Of a stretch of DNA of 64,000 bases, positions 45,183 through 53,991 are shown piece by piece (positions within the stretch are counted from its first letter, which is position 1; each line of letters starts with the position of its first letter). Both the position numbers and the translations under genes were made by a program. The DNA lies in assembly GCA_045588655.1 (NCBI GenBank), contig JAZNEP010000031.1:1-64000 (forward strand), in the 5' to 3' direction. The notes below the pieces were generated by a model, which was not told the origin of the DNA, made no database searches, and was given only the letters and a program-made list of their open reading frames with translations. This DNA comes from SVFI01 sp045588655. GTDB taxonomy: Bacteria > Bacillota > Clostridia > Lachnospirales > Lachnospiraceae.

Positions 45183-46820
45183 ATGATTCAGGCAAGTAAT
45201 GTAACTTTGCGTATCGGAAAGAAAGCACTTTTCGAGGACGTTAACATTAAATTCACAGAGGGAAACTGTTATGGTCTGATTGGTGCAAACGGTGCAGGAA
45301 AGTCCACTTTCCTCAAAATCCTCTCAGGCGTACTTGAAACGACCAACGGAGAGGTTATTATCACTCCGGGACAGCGTTTATCCGTTCTTGAACAGGACCA
45401 CTTCAAATATGACAGTCATCAGGTTATGGATGTAGTCATCATGGGTAACGCAAGACTTTATGACATCATGAAAGAAAAGGATGCAATTTACGCTAAAGAA
45501 GATTTCACGGACGAAGATGGTATTCGTGCGAGTGAACTTGAAGCTGAATTTGCAGAGATGGATGGCTGGGATGCAGAAACCAACGCAGCCATGCTTTTAA
45601 ATGGTCTTGGTATCTCTACTGATCTTCATTACAGCACCATGAGTGATCTTGATGGCAATGACAAGGTAAAAGTCCTTCTTGCGAAAGCTCTGTTCGGTAA
45701 TCCGGACATCCTGCTTCTCGACGAGCCGACCAACCACCTTGACCTCGATGCGATTGCATGGTTGGAAGAGTTCCTGATTGATTTTGAAAATACTGTCATC
45801 GTGGTATCGCATGACCGTTATTTCTTAAATAAAGTATGTACACACATTGCCGACATTGATTACGGTAAGATTCAGCTATATGCAGGTAACTATGATTTCT
45901 GGTATGAATCCAGCCAGCTTCTGATCAAACAGATGAAAGAAGCCAACAAAAAGAAGGAAGAAAAAATCAAAGAATTACAGGAGTTTATCTCCCGCTTCTC
46001 TGCCAATGCTTCCAAATCAAAACAGGCGACTTCCAGAAAGAAAGCCCTTGAAAAAATCGAGCTCGATGAAATCAAACCATCCAGCCGAAAATATCCATAT
46101 ATTGATTTCCGTCCAGATCGTGAAATCGGAAATGAAGTACTTTTCGTAGAAAATCTTTCAAAGACAGTAAATGGCGAAAAGGTGCTTGATAACATTTCCT
46201 TCAACGTTGGCCACGATGATAAGATTGCGTTTGTTGGAAGCAACGAACTCGCAAAAACAACATTATTTAAGATTCTCGTTGGTGAACTTGAGCCGGACGA
46301 AGGTACTGTAAAATGGGGTGTAACGACTTCTCAAGCTTACTTCCCAAAAGACAATACCGAAGAATTTGACAACGATTTAACTATCGTAGACTGGCTGACA
46401 GGCTACTCTCCTGTCAAAGATGTTACCTATGTACGTGGTTTCCTCGGACGTATGCTTTTTGCCGGTGAGGACGGTGTCAAAAAAGTACGTGTGTTATCCG
46501 GAGGTGAAAAAGTACGTTGCCTTCTTTCCAAGATGATGATTTCCGGTGCTAACTGCCTGATTCTTGACGAGCCAACCAACCACCTTGACATGGAATCCAT
46601 CACAGCACTCAACAATGGTCTGATTAAATTTAAGGGTGTGGAGCTCTTCTCCTGTCATGACCACCAGTTTGTACAGACCACAGCAAACCGTATTATGGAA
46701 ATCCTTCCTGACGGCAGCCTGATTGACAAAATCACAACTTACGACGAGTATCTTGCAAGTGACGAGATGGCTCGTAAACGTACTGTTTATACCGCAAATA
46801 AAGAAGAGGACGAAAATTAA
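45183..46820 (+). CDS. ABC-F family ATPase (YkpA/YbiT-like)
   Basis: 545-residue cytosolic protein with two ATPase domains and no membrane segment, as in ribosome-acting ABC-F proteins. Domain 1 has Walker A GANGAGKST (34-42) and LLLDEPTNHLDLDA, but its signature reads DLDGND rather than LSGGE. Domain 2 has a degenerate Walker A GSNELAKTT (352-360; Ala instead of the last Gly) but a normal LSGGEK signature and ILDEPTNHLDMES. The linker is charged and helical. AGGAGG precedes the ATG. Upstream gene of a two-gene unit with the PHP phosphoesterase. Confidence 0.93.
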   Translation: MIQASNVTLRIGKKALFEDVNIKFTEGNCYGLIGANGAGKSTFLKILSGVLETTNGEVIITPGQRLSVLEQDHFKYDSHQVMDVVIMGNARLYDIMKEKDAIYAKEDFTDEDGIRASELEAEFAEMDGWDAETNAAMLLNGLGISTDLHYSTMSDLDGNDKVKVLLAKALFGNPDILLLDEPTNHLDLDAIAWLEEFLIDFENTVIVVSHDRYFLNKVCTHIADIDYGKIQLYAGNYDFWYESSQLLIKQMKEANKKKEEKIKELQEFISRFSANASKSKQATSRKKALEKIELDEIKPSSRKYPYIDFRPDREIGNEVLFVENLSKTVNGEKVLDNISFNVGHDDKIAFVGSNELAKTTLFKILVGELEPDEGTVKWGVTTSQAYFPKDNTEEFDNDLTIVDWLTGYSPVKDVTYVRGFLGRMLFAGEDGVKKVRVLSGGEKVRCLLSKMMISGANCLILDEPTNHLDMESITALNNGLIKFKGVELFSCHDHQFVQTTANRIMEILPDGSLIDKITTYDEYLASDEMARKRTVYTANKEEDEN

Positions 46821-46822
46821 TC

Positions 46823-47683
46823 ATGAAATCAGTTGATTTACATGTGCATTCAAACAAATCCGATGGAACATTAACTCCATCGGATTTAGTTGACTTAGCA
46901 CTCTCTAAAGGTCTCTCAGCTTTTGCGCTGACCGACCATGATACCACAGAAGGAATCGACGAAGCGCTCCAAGCTGCGGCAGTAGCAAATGCAAACGGAG
47001 CCCAGCTTGAAGTCATTCCGGGAATTGAGTTTTCCACGGAATATGAAGGCAAAGATATTCATATTGTTGGAATCTATGTGGATTATAAAAGCGAAGTGTT
47101 TCAAAACTATCTGAAAGATTTTCAAGATTCGCGTGACAATCGCAATCGTAAGATGTGTTTAAAACTTGCAGAACATGGCGTGGATATCACCTATGAAAAA
47201 CTGCGTGCAGAATATCCCACTTCCATTCTGACCCGTTCCCACTACGCCAAATATATGTTGGAACACGGCGCAGTAAAGAGTATGTCGGAAGCATTTGACC
47301 GTTATATCGGTGACCGCGCACCTTGTTTTCTTCCACGTGAAAAAGTAACCCCTTCACAGGCCGTGTCCCTCATTTTAAACTGTGGCGGAATACCAATTCT
47401 TGCGCATCCGATTCTCTATCATATGTCGGATGCAAGACTTGACCAACTGGTGGCCACACTAAAAGAAGCCGGTCTCATCGGTATCGAAGCCATCTACTCC
47501 ACCTACAATCAGGCAGAAGAACGTCAGATTCGAAAACTCGCCACCAAATATGATCTTTGTATCTCCGGTGGTTCTGACTTTCATGGCGACACCAAGCCGG
47601 GTCTTGAACTAGGGAATGGATATGGAAAGCTTTTTATCCCATATGATGTATTAGAGAATTTGAAAGCTCACCCTACCATTTAA
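46823..47683 (+). CDS. PHP-domain phosphoesterase (YciV / RNase AM-like)
   Basis: 286 residues with all PHP motifs: VDLHVHSNKSDGTL, ALTDHDTTEGI, EVIPGIEFSTEYEG, ILAHPIL and SGGSDFHGDTKPG. The family removes phosphate from nucleotides such as pAp or trims RNA 5' ends; which applies here is not clear. The ATG is two bases after the ABC-F stop and its site GAGGA lies in that gene's tail. Its end overlaps by four bases the end of the converging small gene. Confidence 0.88.
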   Translation: MKSVDLHVHSNKSDGTLTPSDLVDLALSKGLSAFALTDHDTTEGIDEALQAAAVANANGAQLEVIPGIEFSTEYEGKDIHIVGIYVDYKSEVFQNYLKDFQDSRDNRNRKMCLKLAEHGVDITYEKLRAEYPTSILTRSHYAKYMLEHGAVKSMSEAFDRYIGDRAPCFLPREKVTPSQAVSLILNCGGIPILAHPILYHMSDARLDQLVATLKEAGLIGIEAIYSTYNQAEERQIRKLATKYDLCISGGSDFHGDTKPGLELGNGYGKLFIPYDVLENLKAHPTI

Positions 47684-47943
47684 CATTCTACAATTAGGTA
47701 TCGTCCATCGCCGATGTCAAATACTTCGTCGGCCTCAAGGATATCGTCTTCATCCATTTCTGCAATGTCGATACCTTCTTCTTCGAAGTAATCCCATACT
47801 TCCTTTTTACTATTTACAACCACTGCCATGCACTCTGTGAGGAAATCATCGGCTTCCTCCCTTGTGCCGGCCACTTCTTCCGGAAATAATTTACATTGTT
47901 GTTCCAAAAACGCGTCCAATACTGCTTCATCAAATTGTGTCAT
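47680..47943 (-). CDS. Unrecognised 87-residue acidic protein
   Basis: MTQFDEAVLDAFLEQQCK followed by a strongly acidic second half (EEEGIDIAEMDEDDILEADEVFDIG) and DGRYLIVEC. No membrane segment and no known motif; net charge is strongly negative. AGGAG precedes the ATG. It is the last gene of the pheA-ppx-ppk-HAD run, about 40 bases after the HAD gene. Homologues are sometimes labelled glyoxalase in Lachnospiraceae, but nothing here supports that. Confidence 0.72.
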   Translation of the reverse strand: MTQFDEAVLDAFLEQQCKLFPEEVAGTREEADDFLTECMAVVVNSKKEVWDYFEEEGIDIAEMDEDDILEADEVFDIGDGRYLIVEC

Positions 47944-47981
47944 ACGATTCTCCTTTCTGTCCCGCTATGTGGACTATCCTT

Positions 47982-48854
47982 TTATTCCTTCTCATATAAT
48001 GTTTTCAGCACCTGATACACGCCCTGCTCCCAATATGGGGCACAGACATATCTGGCTGTCTTCTTGACAATTGGAAGTGCATTCCCTACGGCATAGCTTT
48101 CTCCTGCTGACTGGAGTAAGCCTATGTCATTTTCGTTATCTCCAAATGCCATGGTATGTTTCGGGGCGATTCCCAACCCCTCCTGGAGTACTTTCAAAGC
48201 CTTTCCCTTGTCCACGGAAAAGTCCATAAAATCTACCCATTCCTCTCCTGCCATGCAGGTTTTTACTTTGTCTTTCCACTTCGGAATCAGAAAACGTTCT
48301 CCTTGTGCTCTGATTCCTCCCTTTTTATAAATGGCTAGTTTAATAAATTCTGCATCTTCTGTCAAAAGATCATCAGTCAGTGTCACGTCATTGCGATAGC
48401 TATCACGAATTAAACGAATAAAGTCTTCTGATTTACTTTCAATAAAACACCCCTTATCCGTCGAGGCCACGACATGACAATCCTGTTCATATAATGTGCG
48501 AAGATCCTTTACAATCTCTTCTACATATTCTCGCTGCATCTTTGTTAATGCATAAGTCTTTCCGTCTTTGATGATATGTGCACCGTTTTCCGCAATATAA
48601 AGCAGGTTACGGTTCGCGCGTTCAAACATACGACGAATACTTCCATATTGTCTTCCGCTTGCAATTGTAACGTAAATACCCTGATCCGTGAGTTTCTGAA
48701 TTGCTTCAATCATCTCATCTCCGACATCTCTGGCGGAATCTTTAACAAGTGTCCCATCCACATCGGTTGCAATCAGTCGAATCTCTGTCGCTTGCTCCGG
48801 TGTTTCTGTGCGGTCTGATATTCCATACAAATCAAAATGATCTATTTTTTTCAT
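47982..48854 (-). CDS. HAD-superfamily phosphatase (Cof type IIB)
   Basis: 290 residues. After a 25-residue N-terminal extension come motif I LIATDVDGTLVKDS, motif II TIASGRQYGSI, a Cof-type cap, motif III Lys in DKGKALKVLQEGLGI and motif IV AFGDNENDIGLLQSA. Sugar-phosphate or nucleotide substrates are typical. GGAG in the ppk tail precedes its ATG two bases after ppk's stop, so it is coupled to polyphosphate metabolism; the substrate is not known. Confidence 0.9.
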   Translation of the reverse strand: MKKIDHFDLYGISDRTETPEQATEIRLIATDVDGTLVKDSARDVGDEMIEAIQKLTDQGIYVTIASGRQYGSIRRMFERANRNLLYIAENGAHIIKDGKTYALTKMQREYVEEIVKDLRTLYEQDCHVVASTDKGCFIESKSEDFIRLIRDSYRNDVTLTDDLLTEDAEFIKLAIYKKGGIRAQGERFLIPKWKDKVKTCMAGEEWVDFMDFSVDKGKALKVLQEGLGIAPKHTMAFGDNENDIGLLQSAGESYAVGNALPIVKKTARYVCAPYWEQGVYQVLKTLYEKE

Positions 48855-48856
48855 AT

Positions 48857-51019
48857 TTACTCCAAATGTTGTCCTGTTTCCGGTATAAACACTCTGCCGG
48901 CTCCAACCTGGTCTCCTGTATCCGCACTTGCCTCAGCAATTGCTTCCTCGCAGAATGTATCCTGTGCACAACATAGCCTCTTTCCTCTCTTATCTACCTT
49001 GGCATATGTGTCATCCGGCTGTAGCAGATGTGCTTTCAAGGTGTCATCCAACTGTACTTGTAAATTGTGGATGGCTTTCTTTTTTAAATCCTCCTGAAGA
49101 ATCGGGAATAAAATTTCTACACGTCGCTCTAAATTTCTAGGCATCCAATCAGCACTTCCCATGTACACTTCCGGATTTCCGTTATTTTCAAAATAAAAGA
49201 CCCGCGCATGTTCCAGGAAATTACCTACAATCGAGCGCACCGTAATATTCTCACTCACGCCTTTTATACCGACCTTCAAACAACAAATACCTCGGATAAT
49301 AAGCTCAATTTTTACGCCTGCTGTACTCGCTCTATACAGGGCTTCAATAATATCTCTGTCGCAAAGTGAATTCATTTTGGCAATAATATGTGCCGGCGCA
49401 CCGGAACGTGCATTTTTTTCTTCTCTTTCAATCAAATACAGGAATTTATCTTTCAGCCAAAGAGGCGCAACCGAAAGTCGATTCCAGCTTTTTGGTTCTG
49501 AATAACCGGAGAGCATATTGAACACTGCTGTTGCATCTTCTCCGATTTCTTCCTGACAGGTCAAAAGACCGTGATCTGTATACAATTTCGCCGTCGCGTC
49601 GTTGTAATTACCGGTACCCAGATGCACATAGCGGCGGATTCCATCCTCTTCTTTTCGCACCACCAAAGTAATTTTGGAATGTGTCTTAAGACCGACCAGA
49701 CCATAGATTACATGACACCCTGCTTTTTCCAGCATCTTAGCCCAAACGATATTATTTTCCTCATCAAAGCGCGCTTTTAACTCCACAAGGACTGAAACCT
49801 GTTTGCCATTTTCTGCGGCCTGTGCAAGCGCACGGATAATCGGTGAATTACCGCTGACTCTGTAGAGTGTCTGCTTAATTGCCAGAACTTTCGGATCTTT
49901 CGCAGCCTTCTGAATAAAAGCAACGACCGGTTCAAATGTCTGATATGGATGGTGTAACAATATATCGCGTTTCGAAATTTCTTCAAAAATATCACAATCT
50001 GCCGGAAGTTCTTTTACCGGCTGCGGTTTATAAGTTTTTACCTTTAAATCCTCAAATCCTTCCATTCCGTACATTTTCATAAGGAATGTCAGATCCAGCG
50101 GACCGTTGATATCATAAATATCTTCTTTCTCCAGCTGTAATTCCTTGTTGATAATTTGGAGGAGACGTTTATCCACTCCTTCTTCAACTTCGAGACGAAT
50201 TGCTTCTCCCCACTGACGCTTCTTGAGCTGTTTTTCAATCTCTTTTAATAGATCTTCCGCCTCATCTTCATCAATGGATAAATCGGCGTTACGCATAATA
50301 CGGAACGGATGTGCGCAAATGACATCATAATTCAAAAACAGCTTATCCATATTGCGCTCTATTACCTCTTCGAGCAAAATGACATGTGCTTTTGCCTGAT
50401 CCTCAAACAAATCATTCGGAATCTGAATAATACGAGGAAGCACCGATGGCACCTGAACTGTAGCAAACTCAATTTCAGCCTTTTTCTCTCCTTTTTTCTT
50501 TAGAAGCGCTCCCAAATTCAATGACTTATTACGAATCAAAGGAAACGGTCTTGATGAATCTACTGCCATTGGTGTCAACACCGGATAAATACTGTCTTCA
50601 AAATATCGATCCAAATATTCTGCCTGCTTCTGTGTCAATTTTTCATGATGCGTAATTACGTGCATTCCGCTTGCCAGAAGCTGCGGAAGCAACGTTCTGT
50701 TATAGGTCTGATACTGCATATTTACAAGCTCATGCGTCGCTGCTTTTACCAAAGAAAGCTGTTTCTTTGGGTCGAGTCCTGCTATATCCTTTTTGGTGTA
50801 ACCTGCATTTACCATATCTTTCAGGGATGCAACACGCACCATAAAAAACTCATCCAGATTGGATGCTGTGATACTCAAAAATTTAAGACGTTCAAACAAA
50901 GGGATACTTTTATCCCTTGCCTCACTTAGTATGCGATGATCAAACTGTAACCAGCTAAGCTCTCTGTTTGTGTAATAAGCCGGATCTTTATAATTGATCT
51001 TTTCTACTCTTTCACTCAT
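48857..51019 (-). CDS. ppk: Polyphosphate kinase 1
   Basis: 720 residues: the helical N-terminal domain starting with YYTNRELSWLQFDHRIL, then the two phospholipase-D-like catalytic domains with IKQTLYRVSGNSPI, the phosphorylated His in HLGTGNYNDATAKLYTD and GICCLKVGIKG. It reversibly builds polyphosphate from ATP. The ATG at 51019 with CGGAG upstream gives the family N-terminus; a further-upstream ATG would overlap ppx. Next to ppx (reverse reaction) in one operon. Confidence 0.96.
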   Translation of the reverse strand: MSERVEKINYKDPAYYTNRELSWLQFDHRILSEARDKSIPLFERLKFLSITASNLDEFFMVRVASLKDMVNAGYTKKDIAGLDPKKQLSLVKAATHELVNMQYQTYNRTLLPQLLASGMHVITHHEKLTQKQAEYLDRYFEDSIYPVLTPMAVDSSRPFPLIRNKSLNLGALLKKKGEKKAEIEFATVQVPSVLPRIIQIPNDLFEDQAKAHVILLEEVIERNMDKLFLNYDVICAHPFRIMRNADLSIDEDEAEDLLKEIEKQLKKRQWGEAIRLEVEEGVDKRLLQIINKELQLEKEDIYDINGPLDLTFLMKMYGMEGFEDLKVKTYKPQPVKELPADCDIFEEISKRDILLHHPYQTFEPVVAFIQKAAKDPKVLAIKQTLYRVSGNSPIIRALAQAAENGKQVSVLVELKARFDEENNIVWAKMLEKAGCHVIYGLVGLKTHSKITLVVRKEEDGIRRYVHLGTGNYNDATAKLYTDHGLLTCQEEIGEDATAVFNMLSGYSEPKSWNRLSVAPLWLKDKFLYLIEREEKNARSGAPAHIIAKMNSLCDRDIIEALYRASTAGVKIELIIRGICCLKVGIKGVSENITVRSIVGNFLEHARVFYFENNGNPEVYMGSADWMPRNLERRVEILFPILQEDLKKKAIHNLQVQLDDTLKAHLLQPDDTYAKVDKRGKRLCCAQDTFCEEAIAEASADTGDQVGAGRVFIPETGQHLE

Positions 51020-51044
51020 ATATACTGCTCCGTTCCCGTCTGTT

Positions 51045-52589
51045 TTAGACACTTTTTTTCTGCCGGATTACCGGTTTAATGCGATATACCTCTTCAAAGA
51101 AATGTGCTTTTGACCCAATCAAACTCTTTTCCAACGTAATATCTTCTGCGGTATCTACATGAAGAATCAGTTCATTTTCTTTTAGAACTGCCCTTACTTT
51201 TTTAAACTTTTGTTTATGGCTTCGATCAAGTCCGTTTGCCAGTTTGAGTATCGCTGTCAATTTTGCAACGGTCAAATACGCTTCTTTGTCCATATGCAGA
51301 TTTCGAATCATCTCTCCATAATATTCAAAATCAAGGCGATTATACTTCACAATATTGGCCACCATTTCTCTTTCCAAATGTGAAAGTCCAATAATTTCTG
51401 TTGACATGATGATGTTGTAGGAGCACTCTCCCGCGTTTAACATACTGATGTATTTTCCACAATCGTAAAGACGTGCAGAAAGCTGCAATAAAAATCGATC
51501 TCTCTTTTTTAGACCATGAATCTTTTTGATACTGTCAAAAATCATCAATGAGATGTTTTCCACCGACTCACTTCTCTTGCGACTTCCCATGTAGCGTTTG
51601 CTTATGTTTTCACAGCAGGCCAGAATATCCTGTTCAAAATCATGTTGTGGCTTAATCAGCTTATTTTTCTCAGCATACTCATACACCATACCATCGCAAA
51701 GCGATACGCCCGGTGCCCACAAAAGCTTGGCATCCATTACCTCCAGCATCCGTTTTACAAGCACTGCACTACAAAACAAAAGGGAAACCTTTTCCTCCTC
51801 CATCCCGATGGAAGTGGCTATCTCTTGTCTGTTTCTGGATTGAAGTCCCTGCACAAACTCCATACATTTTTCTCTGGAAAGGTATCCCTTCTTATCACCA
51901 CAAATCACCGGATTTTGTATAATCGGCGAAAAATAGTCATCTACCAGAATAATGTTTTCAATTTCTCTTCCTTTAAAGTGCATCTTTTTCAAAACTTCCA
52001 GCTGATTATCCACCAGCTCTTCCACAAGCTCGGCATATCTTGATGGTTTAGCCTGCATCGCCATAAGACGATCACGAAGTCTAAGCACTCCAAGACGTAT
52101 ATTTTGCGTAATCACAAGCGCGTCTTTGTCAAATAGAGAAACCTGCACACTTCCACCGCCGACATCCACAATTGCCGTTCCTTTTTCAATGATTTTGCGG
52201 AAGCCCTCTCCTTTGGAAGCAATCGCTTTATAATCCAAAAAACGTTGCTCTGAATTGCTAATTACATTGACCCTAATACCGGTTCGATTTTCAATCGTAT
52301 CAAGCACTAGTACCGTATTTTTTGCTTCCCTGACCGCACTCGTTGCGTATGCCTTATAATCATCTACCCTGTAGGCGTCCATGATATTTTTAAAATCCTT
52401 GAGCACCTCGCAAAGTTCATTGACACGCTCATTGCTCAGCTTACCGGACCCATAGCTTTCGGTTCCGAGCTCTATTTTATGGCGAATATGATCAATTTCT
52501 TTTAATCCCGCTTTGGGCGAAATTTCAAATATTTTCATTGCCAGCTCATAAGAGCCAACATCAATTGCCGCAAAAGTCTTGACTGCCAT
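51045..52589 (-). CDS. ppx: Ppx/GppA-family exopolyphosphatase with HD domain
   Basis: 514 residues. The N-terminal ASKHA-fold part has AAIDVGSYELAMKIFE, ATSAVREAKN and AIVDVGGGSVQVSLF (phosphate-binding Gly-rich loop); the C-terminal 200 residues form an HD-like helical domain. It removes terminal phosphate from polyphosphate, or from pppGpp. It lies 11 bases downstream of pheA and 25 bases upstream of ppk. Confidence 0.92.
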   Translation of the reverse strand: MAVKTFAAIDVGSYELAMKIFEISPKAGLKEIDHIRHKIELGTESYGSGKLSNERVNELCEVLKDFKNIMDAYRVDDYKAYATSAVREAKNTVLVLDTIENRTGIRVNVISNSEQRFLDYKAIASKGEGFRKIIEKGTAIVDVGGGSVQVSLFDKDALVITQNIRLGVLRLRDRLMAMQAKPSRYAELVEELVDNQLEVLKKMHFKGREIENIILVDDYFSPIIQNPVICGDKKGYLSREKCMEFVQGLQSRNRQEIATSIGMEEEKVSLLFCSAVLVKRMLEVMDAKLLWAPGVSLCDGMVYEYAEKNKLIKPQHDFEQDILACCENISKRYMGSRKRSESVENISLMIFDSIKKIHGLKKRDRFLLQLSARLYDCGKYISMLNAGECSYNIIMSTEIIGLSHLEREMVANIVKYNRLDFEYYGEMIRNLHMDKEAYLTVAKLTAILKLANGLDRSHKQKFKKVRAVLKENELILHVDTAEDITLEKSLIGSKAHFFEEVYRIKPVIRQKKSV

Positions 52590-52600
52590 CTACCTTCCTC

Positions 52601-53725
52601 CTAATAATTCCCTAAAATCTTCATATTGCGCGCCTCATCCCTAAGACCGCGGAGCGCGTTCTTTACTGCGCTGTCAGCAAGATTTCCCTCAAAATCAATA
52701 AAGAAGCGATATTCCCAGTTTCTGTCCTCAATCGGTCGGCTCTCTATCTTACACATATTGAGGTTGTTATAAATAAAGTGTGACAACATATGATATAAAG
52801 ATCCGCTCTGATGCGGCACTTCAAAACATATGCTGATCTTCTTTGCATCTTTTTTAAATATCTTTTGATTGGTCACAATAATAAAGCGGGTCGAGTTGGT
52901 TTCCGACTGGTTCACACCCTTTTTTAGCACTTCCAGTCCATACGCCTGCGCTGCATATTCACTTGCAATCGCGACCTGCGTACTGTCACCGTCACTTTTT
53001 ACTTTCTGCGCTGCAAATGCATTGTTCTGCATGCTGATCTGCTGCCAGTTATAGCAATTAAGGAAGCGGGCACTCTGCATCAGTGACTGCGGATGAGAAT
53101 ACACTTTCTCAATCTTTTCAAGATCTGTACCCGGAATTCCTAGGAGACAGTGTTCAATTTTTATAATCTGCTCCCCGACAATATAATTCTCAAACTCTAC
53201 CATAAGGTCATAGATTTCGCTCACGATTCCTGCTGTCGAATTCTCAATCGGAAGCACCGCAAAATCTGCACTTCCTTCATCGATAGCACTCATTGCCTCG
53301 CGGAACGTATCCACATGAAAGCTATTAACCTGATCTCCGAAAAACTGTTCCATCGCCGCCTGTGAATATGCACCTTCCGCACCTTGAAATACCACTCTGG
53401 CTTTCTTTGTCTCCAGTTCATCTACACCGATAAAAGGAAGTTTCCCTATACTACCGTGTTCCGCCAGCATCTGATATTGAAGCTTACGACTCATGGACAT
53501 GATTTGTTCAAACAACTCCTCCACACCATGACTGTTAAATTCATTATGTGTCAGAGATTTCACTTTGCGTATTTTTTCTTCTTCCCTTGTTTTATCAAAT
53601 ACTTTTTTTCCTGTTTCTATTTTATATTCTGCCACTTTAGAACAGATTTCCATCCTTCTCTCATACAGATCTACCATCTGCTGATCAATGTTATCGATCT
53701 CGTTTCTTAATACACCTAAGTCCAT
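52601..53725 (-). CDS. pheA: Bifunctional chorismate mutase / prephenate dehydratase
   Basis: 374 residues: chorismate mutase (MDLGVLRNEIDNIDQQMVDLYERRMEICSKVAEYK, about 1-90), prephenate dehydratase (RVVFQGAEGAYSQAA, NSTAGIVSEIYDLM, TRFIIVTNQ), and an ACT regulatory domain (ICFEVPHQSGSLYHMLSHF) with the ESRP motif for phenylalanine binding. It makes phenylpyruvate, the keto acid that IorAB can oxidise. First gene of the unit with ppx, ppk, the HAD and acidic genes. Confidence 0.96.
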   Translation of the reverse strand: MDLGVLRNEIDNIDQQMVDLYERRMEICSKVAEYKIETGKKVFDKTREEEKIRKVKSLTHNEFNSHGVEELFEQIMSMSRKLQYQMLAEHGSIGKLPFIGVDELETKKARVVFQGAEGAYSQAAMEQFFGDQVNSFHVDTFREAMSAIDEGSADFAVLPIENSTAGIVSEIYDLMVEFENYIVGEQIIKIEHCLLGIPGTDLEKIEKVYSHPQSLMQSARFLNCYNWQQISMQNNAFAAQKVKSDGDSTQVAIASEYAAQAYGLEVLKKGVNQSETNSTRFIIVTNQKIFKKDAKKISICFEVPHQSGSLYHMLSHFIYNNLNMCKIESRPIEDRNWEYRFFIDFEGNLADSAVKNALRGLRDEARNMKILGNY

Positions 53726-53939
53726 CTCAAGCCATTCCTTTCATTCACGCTGCATTCAGGCTTTTCCCGAGCCTTTTCCATATCTTTTTCCTTGTTTTTA
53801 GCGCATCTCTTCATACTTTTGCGCGCCCTTCTTCAGCGTTGTTTTAACATAAATATCTTATAACAATTCCCCCCAATAGGCAAGGCAAACACTGTAAAAA
53901 CACCGCAAAAAGCTCTTCTATTTTCCTTGCAAAATATGG

Positions 53940-53945
53940 TATACT
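53940..53945 (+). promoter_or_regulatory. Possible extended -10 element of the DUF5050-like gene
   Basis: TGGTATACT is an extended -10; no -35 better than TTCTAT at 18 bases was found. The remaining 53726-53939 stretch is the pheA leader: pyrimidine-rich, with no T-box, riboswitch or attenuator recognised. Confidence 0.35.
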
Positions 53946-53991
53946 ATGAACACTTAGCAAAACAAAAGCAATAGCAAACAGGAGGCTTCCT

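Noticed and set aside
53716..53814. A 32-codon reading frame upstream of pheA on the minus strand ending inside its third codon
   Set aside because: It contains no phenylalanine or run of aromatic codons, its ribosome binding site is weak and no attenuator hairpin follows; it is probably a chance frame in a leader.
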